A stretch of 30,849 nucleotides of DNA, taken from the NCBI GenBank assembly GCA_044355655.1, contig JBIKXS010000039.1:1-30849 (forward strand). Direction: 5' to 3'. Each line of letters opens with the position of its first letter. Within the stretch, counting starts at the first letter, position 1. Below the pieces are notes generated by a model. That model saw nothing but the letters and a program-made list of their open reading frames with translations. It searched no databases and had not been told where the DNA came from. The position numbers and the translations under genes were made by a program. Source of the stretch: UBA3064 sp023258775. GTDB taxonomy: Bacteria; Pseudomonadota; Gammaproteobacteria; Burkholderiales; Burkholderiaceae_E. Below are positions 15,271-23,719 of the stretch, in pieces.

Positions 15271-16490
15271 CGAGACTTGGTATGTTCCCGCCGACCCGCC
15301 AAGCCGCCTTAGCACGCCTCGATGCAGTTCGTCCCAATGACTACGCTCGCAGCCGTAACGCAATCGATGGCGCAGTCACTTGCCTGTCGCCTTACATTAC
15401 CCATGGCCTGCTCAGCTTGCCTGAGGTTCTAGCCGGTGTAACTGCCAGGCACCCGTTAGACATACAACACAAGTTCGTATTTGAGCTGGGCTGGCGGGAA
15501 TACTTCCGTCATGTGTGGGCGTTTCGAGGTAACGAAATTTTTGAATCTCTACACGAAGGCCCGCTGCCTCACGCGAGCTACGCTGCCATGCTGCCTTGCG
15601 ATATTCGTCAAGCCGCAACCGGTGTACCTGTCATTGATATGGCCGTACGCACCTTGTACGAAACTGGCTATTTGCACAACCATGCGCGCATGTGGTTAGC
15701 CAGCTATGTTGTGCACGTGCGTAAGGTGGACTGGCGCATCGCTGCCGACTGGCTTTACGGGCACCTGCTAGACGGCGACCTTGCCAGTAATCACCTAAGT
15801 TGGCAGTGGGTAGCAGGTACGGGCAGCAAAAAGCCTTATCTTTTCAACGCAGCCAATGTTGCTCGCTACGCGCCCACCCCATGGCACAGCCCTGGCAGTG
15901 TGATCGATCAGTCCTATGAAGCACTTGACAGGCTCGCACTAGAACCAGTGGGCCAATCTACAAACACGCACCATACACTTGCCCAAAACGCGCTCATCGA
16001 GCCGCCCTTTTATAACAAGCCACACCCTGATCTTGGCTTTTCAAAGCCTGATCCGTCCGCAGTCGCTGGTCGCAATGTGTGGCTCGTGCACCCCTGGAAT
16101 CTGTCCGATCTACCCACTTTCCTGCCTGCAAACACGTTGGTGGTGGGGGTCTTTGTAAACGACTTTCATCGTGCCTGGCCCTGGAACGAGAGACGCTGGC
16201 GTTTTGTTGCCGAAAGAATGGCTGAACTTGCTGCGGTACATTGGCAAGGCGATGCGGCCGAAATCGGCGCAGCTTTGCAAAGCGCCAATCGAGTACGTAG
16301 CTTGAACGACCCACATCTTTCAACATGGTTGCCGGGCTTGGCAGTTTGCGATGCTGCAGTTGAGCTCTTTCCAACGGTACCCAGACGCTGCGACTCATTT
16401 AGCCAGTGGTGGACAAGGACTTTACGTGGTGTTACGTCAGTTTCTGACTTGTTAACTGCTCGACAAGCGCCAGCACGATGGATGGATTAG
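15267..16490 (+). CDS. Photolyase-like protein with rearranged domains (FAD domain first)
   Basis: This 407-residue protein is coupled to phrB by an ATGA overlap. Residues about 1-235 match the FAD-binding half of photolyases: SPYITHGLLS (41-50), LGWREYFRHVW (74-84), GVPVIDMAVRTLYETGYLHN (119-138) and LLDGDLASNHLSWQWVAGTG (167-186). The usual N-terminal antenna domain is absent. Instead residues about 268-407 look like an alpha/beta unit (NVWLVHPWNLSDLP, LVVGVFVNDFHRAW, RRWRFVAERMAEL) that echoes the photolyase antenna domain, now at the C-terminus. Whether it repairs DNA is unknown; it could be a partner or light sensor of PhrB. Similar ~400-residue proteins are annotated as FAD-binding or deoxyribodipyrimidine photolyase in proteobacteria. 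Confidence 0.75.
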   Translation: MTRLGMFPPTRQAALARLDAVRPNDYARSRNAIDGAVTCLSPYITHGLLSLPEVLAGVTARHPLDIQHKFVFELGWREYFRHVWAFRGNEIFESLHEGPLPHASYAAMLPCDIRQAATGVPVIDMAVRTLYETGYLHNHARMWLASYVVHVRKVDWRIAADWLYGHLLDGDLASNHLSWQWVAGTGSKKPYLFNAANVARYAPTPWHSPGSVIDQSYEALDRLALEPVGQSTNTHHTLAQNALIEPPFYNKPHPDLGFSKPDPSAVAGRNVWLVHPWNLSDLPTFLPANTLVVGVFVNDFHRAWPWNERRWRFVAERMAELAAVHWQGDAAEIGAALQSANRVRSLNDPHLSTWLPGLAVCDAAVELFPTVPRRCDSFSQWWTRTLRGVTSVSDLLTARQAPARWMD

Positions 16491-16521
16491 GCGCAACCGA
16501 CGCCCGACCTGATCGAACACG

Positions 16522-16764
16522 ATGAACGTCAAGACCCTTAGGCATCAAGGCGATCAGTTAGGAAAATTATCGGATCAAACCTTGAGCGAAGTTATTGAAC
16601 TGGCACTAAGCGACCGAGTCAGCTTTAGCCATATTCAGGTAGCGTTCGGAATCAGTTCGAGCGAAGTTAAGCGTCTGATGCGCACCCATCTGCGGCGTGG
16701 AAGCTATGTAGCCTGGCGCAAGCGCGTCAGGGAGTTCTCCACTCGCCGCGAATTCTATAAATAG
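16522..16764 (+). CDS. TIGR03643/DUF2805 small DNA-binding-like protein
   Basis: The 80-residue basic protein has the family pattern LSEVIELALSDRVSFSHIQ, FGISSSEVKRLMR and SYVAWRKRV. A helix-turn-helix-like segment (about 33-55) suggests DNA binding. Members are commonly found beside photolyase/cryptochrome genes, which is the case here: the gene begins 31 bases after the photolyase-like gene on the same strand. The function is unknown; a role in photoreactivation or its control is inference from neighbourhood. Confidence 0.75.
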   Translation: MNVKTLRHQGDQLGKLSDQTLSEVIELALSDRVSFSHIQVAFGISSSEVKRLMRTHLRRGSYVAWRKRVREFSTRREFYK

Positions 16765-16844
16765 GCCGCAGTAGCGGCCGATACCAGTCGAAACATGGTT
16801 TAACGGAAAGTATTAACCCACTGCCAACCAGCGACGGAAAGATC

Positions 16845-17654
16845 CTATTGCCAATAGAGCCGCATAGGGTTTGTGCTGAGGATCTCATCAAGGCAATTCT
16901 CAGGAAGCCAAGATTTAAGCGCAGAAAAGAGATCAGCGTAATTAGCATAATGTTCAAAATTTGTACAAGGCCAGTCACTTCCCCAGATCAGCGCAGAAGG
17001 ACCTAACAATTGATAGAAAGATGACACAAGTGATGCGGCGTCGACACCATGGAGTCGATACGCTCCGCTTAACTTGATCGTGACCCGCGTTGCCGCTAAT
17101 CGCTCTAACAATTTGATTGTCGGATCATCCAAGTCCGCATGATCAGGCTTGGCCATATGGTCGATGACCAGATGAAGGCTTGATGGCAGACTCGCAATGA
17201 CGGCTGGTAAAGCGCCCCGATCAGTGTGAATTTCAATGTGCCACCCCATCTCGAGCATGCAATCCCACAAGCTTGCCCGCCCCTGCCAATCCGATAAGTC
17301 ATGGGACACACCCGAAAGGTTTAGGCGCAGCCCACGAATGCCCATCGTATGCAGGGCGCGTAGTTCTTCAGGCCGAATGCTCGGAGAAACGACGGCTACG
17401 CCTCTTAATCGATGAGGATCAGCCAACAGGTTAGCCAAAAGAAGCCGATTATCAACACCAAGAAAACTGGGTTGTACCAATACCCCATGAGTAATTCCAA
17501 GCGATGTAGCGCGCGCTTGCCAATCGGAAAGCAAGGAAGCGTAGCTAGGGGTGTAACGGGCACCACCAATCGCCTGTCCGGCCTCAAAAACATGGAAGTG
17601 ACAATCGACTTGAATCTTTGAAGTAGCTTCGCTCATGTGATATATTTTAGTCAT
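16845..17654 (-). CDS. TIM-barrel amidohydrolase (COG3618, 2-pyrone-4,6-dicarboxylate lactonase-like)
   Basis: The 269-residue protein shows amidohydrolase metal and catalytic positions: HFH (19-21) at the first strand, EIHTDR with His143, VIDHMAKPD with His166, and WGSDWPCT with Asp227. This is the cog3618/LigI pattern of lactone- or dicarboxylate-hydrolysing enzymes that often need no metal. The predicted role is hydrolysis of a lactone or cyclic ester; the substrate is unknown. The start may be the second ATG (17636, MSEATSKIQ), since the first six residues are not family-like. It is divergent from the GntR gene with only 21 bases between starts, so its promoter must lie within that gene's start or it may be leaderless. 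The neighbouring Bug receptor fits substrate uptake. Confidence 0.8.
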   Translation of the reverse strand: MTKIYHMSEATSKIQVDCHFHVFEAGQAIGGARYTPSYASLLSDWQARATSLGITHGVLVQPSFLGVDNRLLLANLLADPHRLRGVAVVSPSIRPEELRALHTMGIRGLRLNLSGVSHDLSDWQGRASLWDCMLEMGWHIEIHTDRGALPAVIASLPSSLHLVIDHMAKPDHADLDDPTIKLLERLAATRVTIKLSGAYRLHGVDAASLVSSFYQLLGPSALIWGSDWPCTNFEHYANYADLFSALKSWLPENCLDEILSTNPMRLYWQ

Positions 17655-17675
17655 CTAGAGGACTGATGATAGGTC

Positions 17676-18410
17676 GTGATGATATCAAGCTTGCCGCTTT
17701 TTGGACAGAGCCGATACGGAGCACTTGCCACCGCTTTGCGGCAAAGAGTTCTCGATGGTGAGTGGGAACCTGGAGAAATGATTCCATCGGAGGCTAGCTT
17801 AGCGAGCAGCTACGGAGTCGCGCTTGGCACGCTTCGACAAGCTATCTCGCTTCTCGTTGAAGATGGGATTTTTAGGCGACAACATGGGCGGGGAACGTTT
17901 GTTAGCCGCGGAATTGATAGCCCATCAATGATGCGATTTTTCCGCTTTCAGTCAGGGGATGGCAAGGCTACAGTCCCAGAATCATTGATCTTTCAGCGCC
18001 GATTTCGCCCCCCATCATCAGATGAGGCGCTGGAATTTGACATCGACCCATCATCTCAAGTGATGCAGTTCGAGCGACTTCGCAGCATCGATGGGCAACC
18101 TTGCCTGCTTGAGAACATCATTCTTCCACTGCCTCTCTTTGGCGCGCTTGCAGACACCGATACAGGGTCCTGGGACGATTTGTTATACCCAATGTATCAA
18201 AAGTACAGTGGGATCCTCGTACATCAAGTTCATGACACATTGAGTTTTTCTCAGCTAAGCAGCAGGCAGGCAAAGAAGCTACAACTAGCTGCTGGGCACC
18301 CATGTGTCCTGGTCGAGCGTCGAGCCTACGATATCTCAAACCGATGCATTGAGCGGCGAACAACACGTGGCGATGCCTATTCATTCACCTATACAGCTCA
18401 TGTCAAGTAA
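17676..18410 (+). CDS. GntR-family regulator (HutC/UTRA subfamily)
   Basis: The 244-residue protein has an N-terminal winged helix (about 12-80), with the family signature LRQRVLDGEWEPGEMIPSE, TLRQAISLLVEDGIF and QHGRGTFV. A UTRA effector domain follows (about 95-240, QFERLRSIDGQPCLLENIILP). The start is GTG 17676 or ATG 17679, with AGG just upstream. It is divergent from the amidohydrolase and 12 bases ahead of the Bug receptor, so it probably represses this locus and is released by a small ligand of the pathway. A possible operator, TCATC (17651-17655) / GATGA (17665-17669), sits in the gap but is weak. Confidence 0.88.
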   Translation: MMISSLPLFGQSRYGALATALRQRVLDGEWEPGEMIPSEASLASSYGVALGTLRQAISLLVEDGIFRRQHGRGTFVSRGIDSPSMMRFFRFQSGDGKATVPESLIFQRRFRPPSSDEALEFDIDPSSQVMQFERLRSIDGQPCLLENIILPLPLFGALADTDTGSWDDLLYPMYQKYSGILVHQVHDTLSFSQLSSRQAKKLQLAAGHPCVLVERRAYDISNRCIERRTTRGDAYSFTYTAHVK

Positions 18411-18422
18411 GGGAGCGGCTAC

Positions 18423-19418
18423 ATGAAATTTTTTATTCCGATCAATAAACAATATCTCTTTGCCATTTTCTCGCTCTGCTTCTTGTTCTTTCAAGGAAAG
18501 AGTCTTGCACAGTCAGATTCAGCATTCCCGACTAAGCCAATTACACTTATTGTCACCTACCCGACGGGCGGCGGCGCAGACACAATGGCTCGCCTCATTG
18601 CTCCCAAAATGGCAGAGCAACTCGGCCAATCGGTGGTGGTAGAAAATCGGCCGGGTGCGAGCGGTCAGATCGGTGCTGCGCTTGTCGCAAGAGCTCCTGC
18701 AGACGGCTATACGATCATGCTCGACGCCTCTTCGTTTGCCGTAAACCCATCGCTATACCCAAAGTTGCCCTACGATAGTCTTAAGGCATTCAAGCCGATC
18801 GGGATCATCGCACTCTTCCCGAACGTGGTGCTGGTCAATGCGGCATTCCCCCCGCAGCAGATTGCAGATCTAATAACAAGCGCTAAAAAAGCCAAGGATT
18901 CTGTTGCCTTTGCGTCATCCGGTAACGGCTCGGCTCAACATTTAGCGGGGGCCCTTTTTGAGTCGGCTACGGGCGTTGAGATGCTTCACGTGCCTTACAA
19001 GGGCGGTGGGCCAGCACTTGTTGATGTCATTAGCGGGCAAGTTCCCGTCTTCTTTGGCAACTTGGCATCCACGCTGGCACACATTCAAAGCGGAAAGCTT
19101 CGGGCACTTGCTGTTACCTCGGCAAAACGATCACCGCTTCTTCCCAATACACCAACCCTATTAGAGGCCGGTGTAAAGGGCGCGGAGATTCACGAATGGA
19201 ACGCGGTCTTCGTGCCAGCCGCAACCTCCGAGGCAGTTACGAACAAGCTGGCTGCTGCATTCCAACATGCACTTAATTCACAAGAGGTGAAATCTCGCAT
19301 CGCTCAACTTGGGGGCGATATACAAAGGAGCTCACCGGAACAAGCGAAAAAGTTCATCGAACAGCAAGTGAATCTTTGGGGAAAGGTTATCAAGGAGCGA
19401 GGTATCAGTGCCGAGTAA
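18423..19418 (+). CDS. Bug-family (TctC) periplasmic solute-binding protein
   Basis: The 331-residue protein has a signal peptide (1-29, FAIFSLCFLFFQGKSLAQ) and then the Bug signature VTYPTGGGADTMARLIAPKM with VVVENRPGASGQIGA, and LHVPYKGGGPAL and LPNTPTLLEAG later. Bug receptors bind carboxylates and feed tripartite tricarboxylate transporters or sensor kinases. No TctA/TctB genes are here, as is usual for orphan Bug genes of Burkholderiales. GGGAG precedes the ATG by 8 bases. Neighbours suggest it captures the substrate or inducer of the amidohydrolase pathway. Confidence 0.9.
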   Translation: MKFFIPINKQYLFAIFSLCFLFFQGKSLAQSDSAFPTKPITLIVTYPTGGGADTMARLIAPKMAEQLGQSVVVENRPGASGQIGAALVARAPADGYTIMLDASSFAVNPSLYPKLPYDSLKAFKPIGIIALFPNVVLVNAAFPPQQIADLITSAKKAKDSVAFASSGNGSAQHLAGALFESATGVEMLHVPYKGGGPALVDVISGQVPVFFGNLASTLAHIQSGKLRALAVTSAKRSPLLPNTPTLLEAGVKGAEIHEWNAVFVPAATSEAVTNKLAAAFQHALNSQEVKSRIAQLGGDIQRSSPEQAKKFIEQQVNLWGKVIKERGISAE

Positions 19419-19446
19419 TGAGGTTCCTTAATCAAAGCGTTCATAA

Positions 19447-19470
19447 GTGCAGCGTCTTCCACGCTGCGTA
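19447..19470. terminator. Hairpin between convergent genes (weak terminator)
   Basis: GCAGCGT (19450-19456) pairs with ACGCTGC (19462-19468) across CTTCC. It sits between the convergent Bug and ferredoxin-reductase genes. No U-run follows on either strand, so it may act as a weak or Rho-assisted bidirectional terminator. Confidence 0.4.
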
Positions 19471-19471
19471 C

Positions 19472-20251
19472 CTAACGCTCGGCAAACGCCCTTTCAATAA
19501 CGTAGTCGCCTTGTTCACCCGCGCTTGGCGAGATCTGAAAGCCACGCTGATCGAGCATTTCGGCGCTTTCCTTCAACATCGCTGGACTGCCGCAAATCAT
19601 CACCCTATCGCTTGACGGATCAAGCTCGGCGTGCCCGATATCACGAAAGAGTTGCCCCGATTCGATCGCAGTTGTAAGCCTTCCGCTGTGGGTAAAGGCC
19701 TCACGGGTAACCGTTGGGTAATAGATCAGTTGAGCCGACACCATCTCGCCAAGTAACTCGTGCTTGGGCAGGCTATCGCGAATAAATTCGGCGTAGGCGA
19801 GTTCGCTCACTAATCGCACACCATGAATCAGCACCACATGTTCAAAACGCTCGTAGGTCTCAGGATCCTGAATGATGCTCATGAACGGCGCAAGTCCTGT
19901 GCCTGTGGCGAATAAAAAAAGTCGTCTACCAGGTTTCAAATCATCAATCACAAGCGTGCCAACTGTTTTGTGCCCCATGAGCAAACGATCGCCTACTTGA
20001 ACATGTTGCAACCTTGAGGTGAGCGGCCCATTGGGCACCTTGATCGACAAGAATTCCAAATAAGTCTCATAGTTGGGGCTTGCAATGCTATAGGCACGCA
20101 TCAAGGGTTTGCCATCGACTTCGAGCCCGATCATCACAAAGTGCCCGTTACGAAATCTTAAACTATCGTGGCGGCTTGTTTTGAATGAAAAAAGTGTATC
20201 GTTCCAATGATGAACATCAAGAATCTGAACTTCGCTGTAGCTTGCCATCAC
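19472..20251 (-). CDS. fpr: Ferredoxin/flavodoxin-NADP+ reductase
   Basis: The 259-residue protein has the FNR fold: the FAD motif RAYSIASP (52-59), FLSIKVPNGPLT, the NADP motif GTGLAPF (117-123), MICGSPAML, and the C-terminal VIERAFAER typical of bacterial Fpr (about 257 residues). It moves electrons between NADPH and ferredoxin or flavodoxin in the cytoplasm. The start is GTG 20251 or the following ATG 20248; no strong ribosome site is seen. It follows cysN on the same strand after a 12-bp tandem repeat. Since no cysJ is present, it might supply electrons to CysI through ferredoxin; this is inference. Confidence 0.92.
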   Translation of the reverse strand: MMASYSEVQILDVHHWNDTLFSFKTSRHDSLRFRNGHFVMIGLEVDGKPLMRAYSIASPNYETYLEFLSIKVPNGPLTSRLQHVQVGDRLLMGHKTVGTLVIDDLKPGRRLFLFATGTGLAPFMSIIQDPETYERFEHVVLIHGVRLVSELAYAEFIRDSLPKHELLGEMVSAQLIYYPTVTREAFTHSGRLTTAIESGQLFRDIGHAELDPSSDRVMICGSPAMLKESAEMLDQRGFQISPSAGEQGDYVIERAFAER

Positions 20252-20316
20252 ATCAACGCTATTGAAACTAACGATTTAAGTCGTCATCGTGAACGAAGTG
20301 CACACAAAACAGACCC

Positions 20317-20352
20317 TCTAACAGGCTCTCTAACAGGCTCTCTGACAGGCTC
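20317..20352. repeat. 12-bp tandem repeat, three copies
   Basis: TCTAACAGGCTC, TCTAACAGGCTC and TCTGACAGGCTC run directly end to end, beginning right after the cysN stop codon (20354-20356) in the spacer to fpr. This is a small minisatellite with likely slippage potential. Confidence 0.85.
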
Positions 20353-20353
20353 A

Positions 20354-21763
20354 CTAAACATTACCCGAAACACTCTGTTTGAGAATCATGCCTGCAGCGG
20401 CGGTTGATTGATTATGCTCGTGAATTAAGACGAAGCTTCCGAGTTCTCTCGAGATCTCATAGGGCAACGCGAAGATAGGCGCTTGAAGCTCAATTTGCAT
20501 CACCCCAATCGTATTTGCGGTAACAACGCCATTACTTGGTTCAAAACGCATCGCATCAAGATTGAGAACTTTATCAACACTGACGACCCGAGCCTTTAGC
20601 CGCTTTGTGCCGTGTTGTATTTCATACCGACGCTGCAGGTTAAGCGCTTCATCATCGAGCCAGCAAAATTCGGCTTGAAATGCCTGCATCAGCCCCTCTT
20701 CCAGAAAGCCTCTTGAACCAACGAGAATATCTCCGCGCCCGAGATCGAGTTCCTTGTCTAAGATGAGGGCAAGTGGCTCACCCACGACGGTTTGCACATC
20801 TTCTTGTTTTTTAGGCTGCTCATCATGCTGATCTGTACGTCCACCGTCTAACTCAGCAAGACGCGCTGGAAATAGATCGAGCACACGAGCCTCTTGGCGC
20901 GAAGCAAAGTCAATAAGCAAATCGCCCTTTCGAAGCTGTCCCTGCGCTGCCCATCCAAAATAAGCTCGAATGGGATCTCGTGTCTGACCTTGATCGCGAG
21001 CTACTGCCTGGATCGGAAAGACAATTGGCGCTTGCTCATCGACTTGGTGGACATGCGCTTGCCCGCGAGCCGATTGCTCTAAATAGTCAAGCAGACAAGG
21101 TCCCTTGTACCAGCTCAAGTTTGGGCCTTGGGAACTTACCCCTTCGCCCGTAAGTGCAGAGACCGGGATACAGTTTGCTGTCTTTATCTTAAGCTCATCA
21201 CACAGCTCACGCACCAAAACCTCTAAAGTGTGGAAAGCACTGGGATCGAAACTGAGTTGATCCATCTTGTTAATCACAAAGGCGAGCTGAGGAACTTTGA
21301 TTAGATTGAGCAATGCCGTATGTCGCCTAGTCTGCTTCAGAAGCGCGATTTTGCTTTCTGTAGCAAAGACTTTTCCCGCATCAATGATTACCAGCCCAAG
21401 ATCTGCCTGCGTGGCCCCAGTAACGAGATTACGCGTGTACTGTTCATGCCCTGGCGCATCGGCAAGAATAAAACGCGTTGATCCTCGCCTGAAATAGCGA
21501 TACGCAACATCGATGGTTATCCCCTGCTCGCGTTCTGACTCTAAACCATCGGTCAGTAAGGCTAAATCGATTTGCGCATCGCTTGCGATAGTTCTTGAAT
21601 GTCGGGCGCCTGCGGCCGCTTGAAGTTGGTCGATGGTTACTGCCTTTGATTCAATCAGAATGCGACCGATCAAGGTACTCTTGCCATCATCGACGCTACC
21701 TGCAGTAATTAGGCGCAGGAGGCTTCCACCTGGGTGAAGTGGCTCATCGCATCGCATGATCAA
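20354..21763 (-). CDS. cysN: Sulfate adenylyltransferase GTPase subunit
   Basis: The 469-residue protein has an elongation-factor-like GTPase domain: GSVDDGKST (22-30), EQGITIDVAYRYF (79-91), DAPGHEQYTRN (102-112) and NKMD (165-168), followed by two beta-barrel domains. With CysD it makes APS from sulfate and ATP, using GTP hydrolysis. There is no APS-kinase extension, so PAPS is not made here, in line with the APS-type CysH. A low-complexity acidic insert (about 310-325, QHDEQPKKQEDVQ) interrupts domain II. The start overlaps the cysD stop (ATGA at 21760-21763). Confidence 0.95.
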   Translation of the reverse strand: MIMRCDEPLHPGGSLLRLITAGSVDDGKSTLIGRILIESKAVTIDQLQAAAGARHSRTIASDAQIDLALLTDGLESEREQGITIDVAYRYFRRGSTRFILADAPGHEQYTRNLVTGATQADLGLVIIDAGKVFATESKIALLKQTRRHTALLNLIKVPQLAFVINKMDQLSFDPSAFHTLEVLVRELCDELKIKTANCIPVSALTGEGVSSQGPNLSWYKGPCLLDYLEQSARGQAHVHQVDEQAPIVFPIQAVARDQGQTRDPIRAYFGWAAQGQLRKGDLLIDFASRQEARVLDLFPARLAELDGGRTDQHDEQPKKQEDVQTVVGEPLALILDKELDLGRGDILVGSRGFLEEGLMQAFQAEFCWLDDEALNLQRRYEIQHGTKRLKARVVSVDKVLNLDAMRFEPSNGVVTANTIGVMQIELQAPIFALPYEISRELGSFVLIHEHNQSTAAAGMILKQSVSGNV

Positions 21764-22713
21764 AAGTAACCTTCGCGCTTTCTGCGCTCCATGGAGGCCT
21801 CACTTGTTTTATCGTCTCTACGTGTTGCACCGCGCTCACTTAACAGAGCAGCTCGGGTTTCATCAATGATTTCCTCTACCGTACTCGCATCGCTAGCAAC
21901 AGGACAGGTGCAGCTCATATCGCCTACCGTTCTAAAGCGCACCATTCGCATTTCAATCTTTTCAGGTGAAGCTGCGGGCGTTAATGGTGTAACGGGAACC
22001 AATAATTCGCTCTCGGGTACAACCGCACGCAGGTGTGCAAAGTAAATAGTAGGCAGCGCTAAGCGCTCACGCTGTATGTACTCCCATATATCAAGCTCGG
22101 TCCAATTTGAAAGGGGAAATACTCTCAGGTGCTCGCCCTTTGCAATCTTTCCGTTATATAAATTCCATAATTCAGGGCGCTGCTTCTTAGGGTTCCACTG
22201 ACCAAACCGATCGCGAATCGAAAATACACGTTCCTTGGCCCGCGATTTCTCCTCATCGCGTCGCGCGCCACCCAAAAGTGCATCAAAACCACAGCTCTCG
22301 ATAGTTTCAAGTAATGTAACAGCTTGTGCTTCATTCCTAGAAGCTAGTGGGTTAGCCAACACGACGGAGCCCCGCGCAATTGACTCTTCGACCTGGCCTA
22401 TAACGATCGGAGCTGACGTTTTCTTGACAATTTCGTCACGAAATGAAATAACCTCTGGGAAGTTGTGACCTGTATCGATATGCACAAGTGGGAATGGCAG
22501 CGCCAAGGCTCTTGTCCCTAAACAAAATGCCTTCCTCGCGAGGTGAAACAAAACCACCGAATCCTTGCCTGCTGAGAAAAGCAGTGCTGGTCGACTACAC
22601 TGCGATGCCACTTCACGAATGATGTGAATTGCCTGAGCCTCGAGCCATTCGAGATGTTCGGAAGACGCGTGAGCACTTCTGACCCGGGTGCTTGCTACCA
22701 AGGGCTCTATCAT
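21760..22713 (-). CDS. cysD: Sulfate adenylyltransferase catalytic subunit
   Basis: The start is chosen at ATG 22713 (MIEPLV), which overlaps the cysH stop as ATGA, like the other joints of this operon; a start at 22728 would add five residues. The protein has the PP-loop SAGKDSVV, HIDTGHNFPE, GGARRDEEKSRAKER, WTELDIWEYI, the MSCTCPV segment, and the C-terminal RRKREGYF typical of CysD. It condenses sulfate with ATP to APS in a complex with CysN. At about 317 residues it is family length. Confidence 0.95.
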   Translation of the reverse strand: MIEPLVASTRVRSAHASSEHLEWLEAQAIHIIREVASQCSRPALLFSAGKDSVVLFHLARKAFCLGTRALALPFPLVHIDTGHNFPEVISFRDEIVKKTSAPIVIGQVEESIARGSVVLANPLASRNEAQAVTLLETIESCGFDALLGGARRDEEKSRAKERVFSIRDRFGQWNPKKQRPELWNLYNGKIAKGEHLRVFPLSNWTELDIWEYIQRERLALPTIYFAHLRAVVPESELLVPVTPLTPAASPEKIEMRMVRFRTVGDMSCTCPVASDASTVEEIIDETRAALLSERGATRRDDKTSEASMERRKREGYF

Positions 22714-23456
22714 TGATGAAGCCCACATTCTTTGGAGTCATTGCTCAACCACCACCATCGGCCTGCTCTCAAGTCTTCATGCGCCCTAACCGCCCGAGTG
22801 CAAGGTGCGCACCCAATCGAAGGGTAGCCACGCTCGTGTAGAGGATGAATCGGAATCTTATGCTGACGCGCGAAGGACCACACTTCAGCCGTAGACCATT
22901 CAACTAAGGGATTGAATTTGGCGATACCCCGAGCATGATCGATTTCCTTGTAGGCAATGCTTGCTCGCGTTGCTGATTGCTCCCTGCGCATTCCTGTAAC
23001 CCAGGCATCGGCATGTGCAAGCGCCCGACCTAGTGGCACAAGCTTTCGAATCTCGCAACATTGCTTTCGAAATGACTCAGACAAATAAATGTCGTCATCA
23101 TGTTGAAGACCTGCGAGCCTTTGAAGTGATTCAGAATCAGGAGCGACTCGCTGAATCGAGACGTTAAAGTGATGCTCAACTTCATCGGCAAAGCCTAAGG
23201 TCTCTCCCGGTAACCTGCCCGTGTCAATTGCAAAAATCGCAATGCCCAAGCGGAGACTTGTAATTCTTTCTACAAGAATTATGTCTTCGATAGAGAAACT
23301 ACAAGCGAAAGATACCGATTTGTGTTCCGCAGCAATTTGAGCCAATTGACCGTCGAGTCGCTTGGCCTTGGCAAGGCGTTCACCTTCGCTGCCCTCATAT
23401 TCAGGCGGCTGCCACCGCTCTGTCATAGGGCGATACGCGCTATTGGAAAAGTTCAT
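22710..23456 (-). CDS. cysH: Adenylylsulfate (APS) reductase, [4Fe-4S] type
   Basis: The 248-residue protein has a PP-loop nucleotide site (SFACSFSIEDII), the cluster ligands Cys133-Cys134 (KQCCEIRK) and Cys216/Cys219 (IGCAPCTR), and the catalytic Cys244 in ECGLH. The double CC plus CxxC pattern marks the iron-sulfur APS reductases of plants and many bacteria, which use APS rather than PAPS and thioredoxin as the electron donor. It gives sulfite for CysI. Start and stop both overlap neighbours by 4 bases, so the operon is tightly coupled. Confidence 0.94.
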   Translation of the reverse strand: MNFSNSAYRPMTERWQPPEYEGSEGERLAKAKRLDGQLAQIAAEHKSVSFACSFSIEDIILVERITSLRLGIAIFAIDTGRLPGETLGFADEVEHHFNVSIQRVAPDSESLQRLAGLQHDDDIYLSESFRKQCCEIRKLVPLGRALAHADAWVTGMRREQSATRASIAYKEIDHARGIAKFNPLVEWSTAEVWSFARQHKIPIHPLHERGYPSIGCAPCTRAVRAHEDLRAGRWWWLSNDSKECGLHQ

Positions 23457-23719
23457 TCATCAATCCGAAAAACATAAAGTGCAAAGCAACCCAAAGCAGC
23501 AGGCATCCAACAAATCGTCCAATCTTGCCCTGCCAGCGCTAAAGCGAAAGCGGTTGCGAAAGAAGCACCAACGGCAAGACCGCAGGAGAACCCTACGCCC
23601 TTGGGCGTCATCGAATCAGGATCAAAGAGACGGTCTGGAATTTCCGATGGCAATACCGACTTCGCATCTTCATGCTTGGTTGGGTGTACCGTCTGAGATC
23701 GGCTAGCTCGCTGCTTCAT
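23453..23719 (-). CDS. Small membrane protein heading the cysHDN operon
   Basis: The 88-residue protein has a polar N-terminal half (about 1-40) and two hydrophobic segments (about 43-62, FSCGLAVGASFATAFALALAG, and 66-84, WTICWMPAALGCFALYVF). Its stop overlaps the cysH start as ATGA, so it is the first gene of the sulfate-activation operon. I recognise no family. The position suggests a role linked to sulfur metabolism or operon translation, but there is no direct evidence. An overlapping upstream frame (23703-23885) is considered spurious. Confidence 0.6.
   Translation of the reverse strand: MKQRASRSQTVHPTKHEDAKSVLPSEIPDRLFDPDSMTPKGVGFSCGLAVGASFATAFALALAGQDWTICWMPAALGCFALYVFRIDE

Noticed and set aside
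20207..20407. Plus-strand frame with repeated LTGS residues
   Set aside because: The repeat is the translation of the 12-bp tandem repeat; it overlaps cysN and fpr ends and has no other support.
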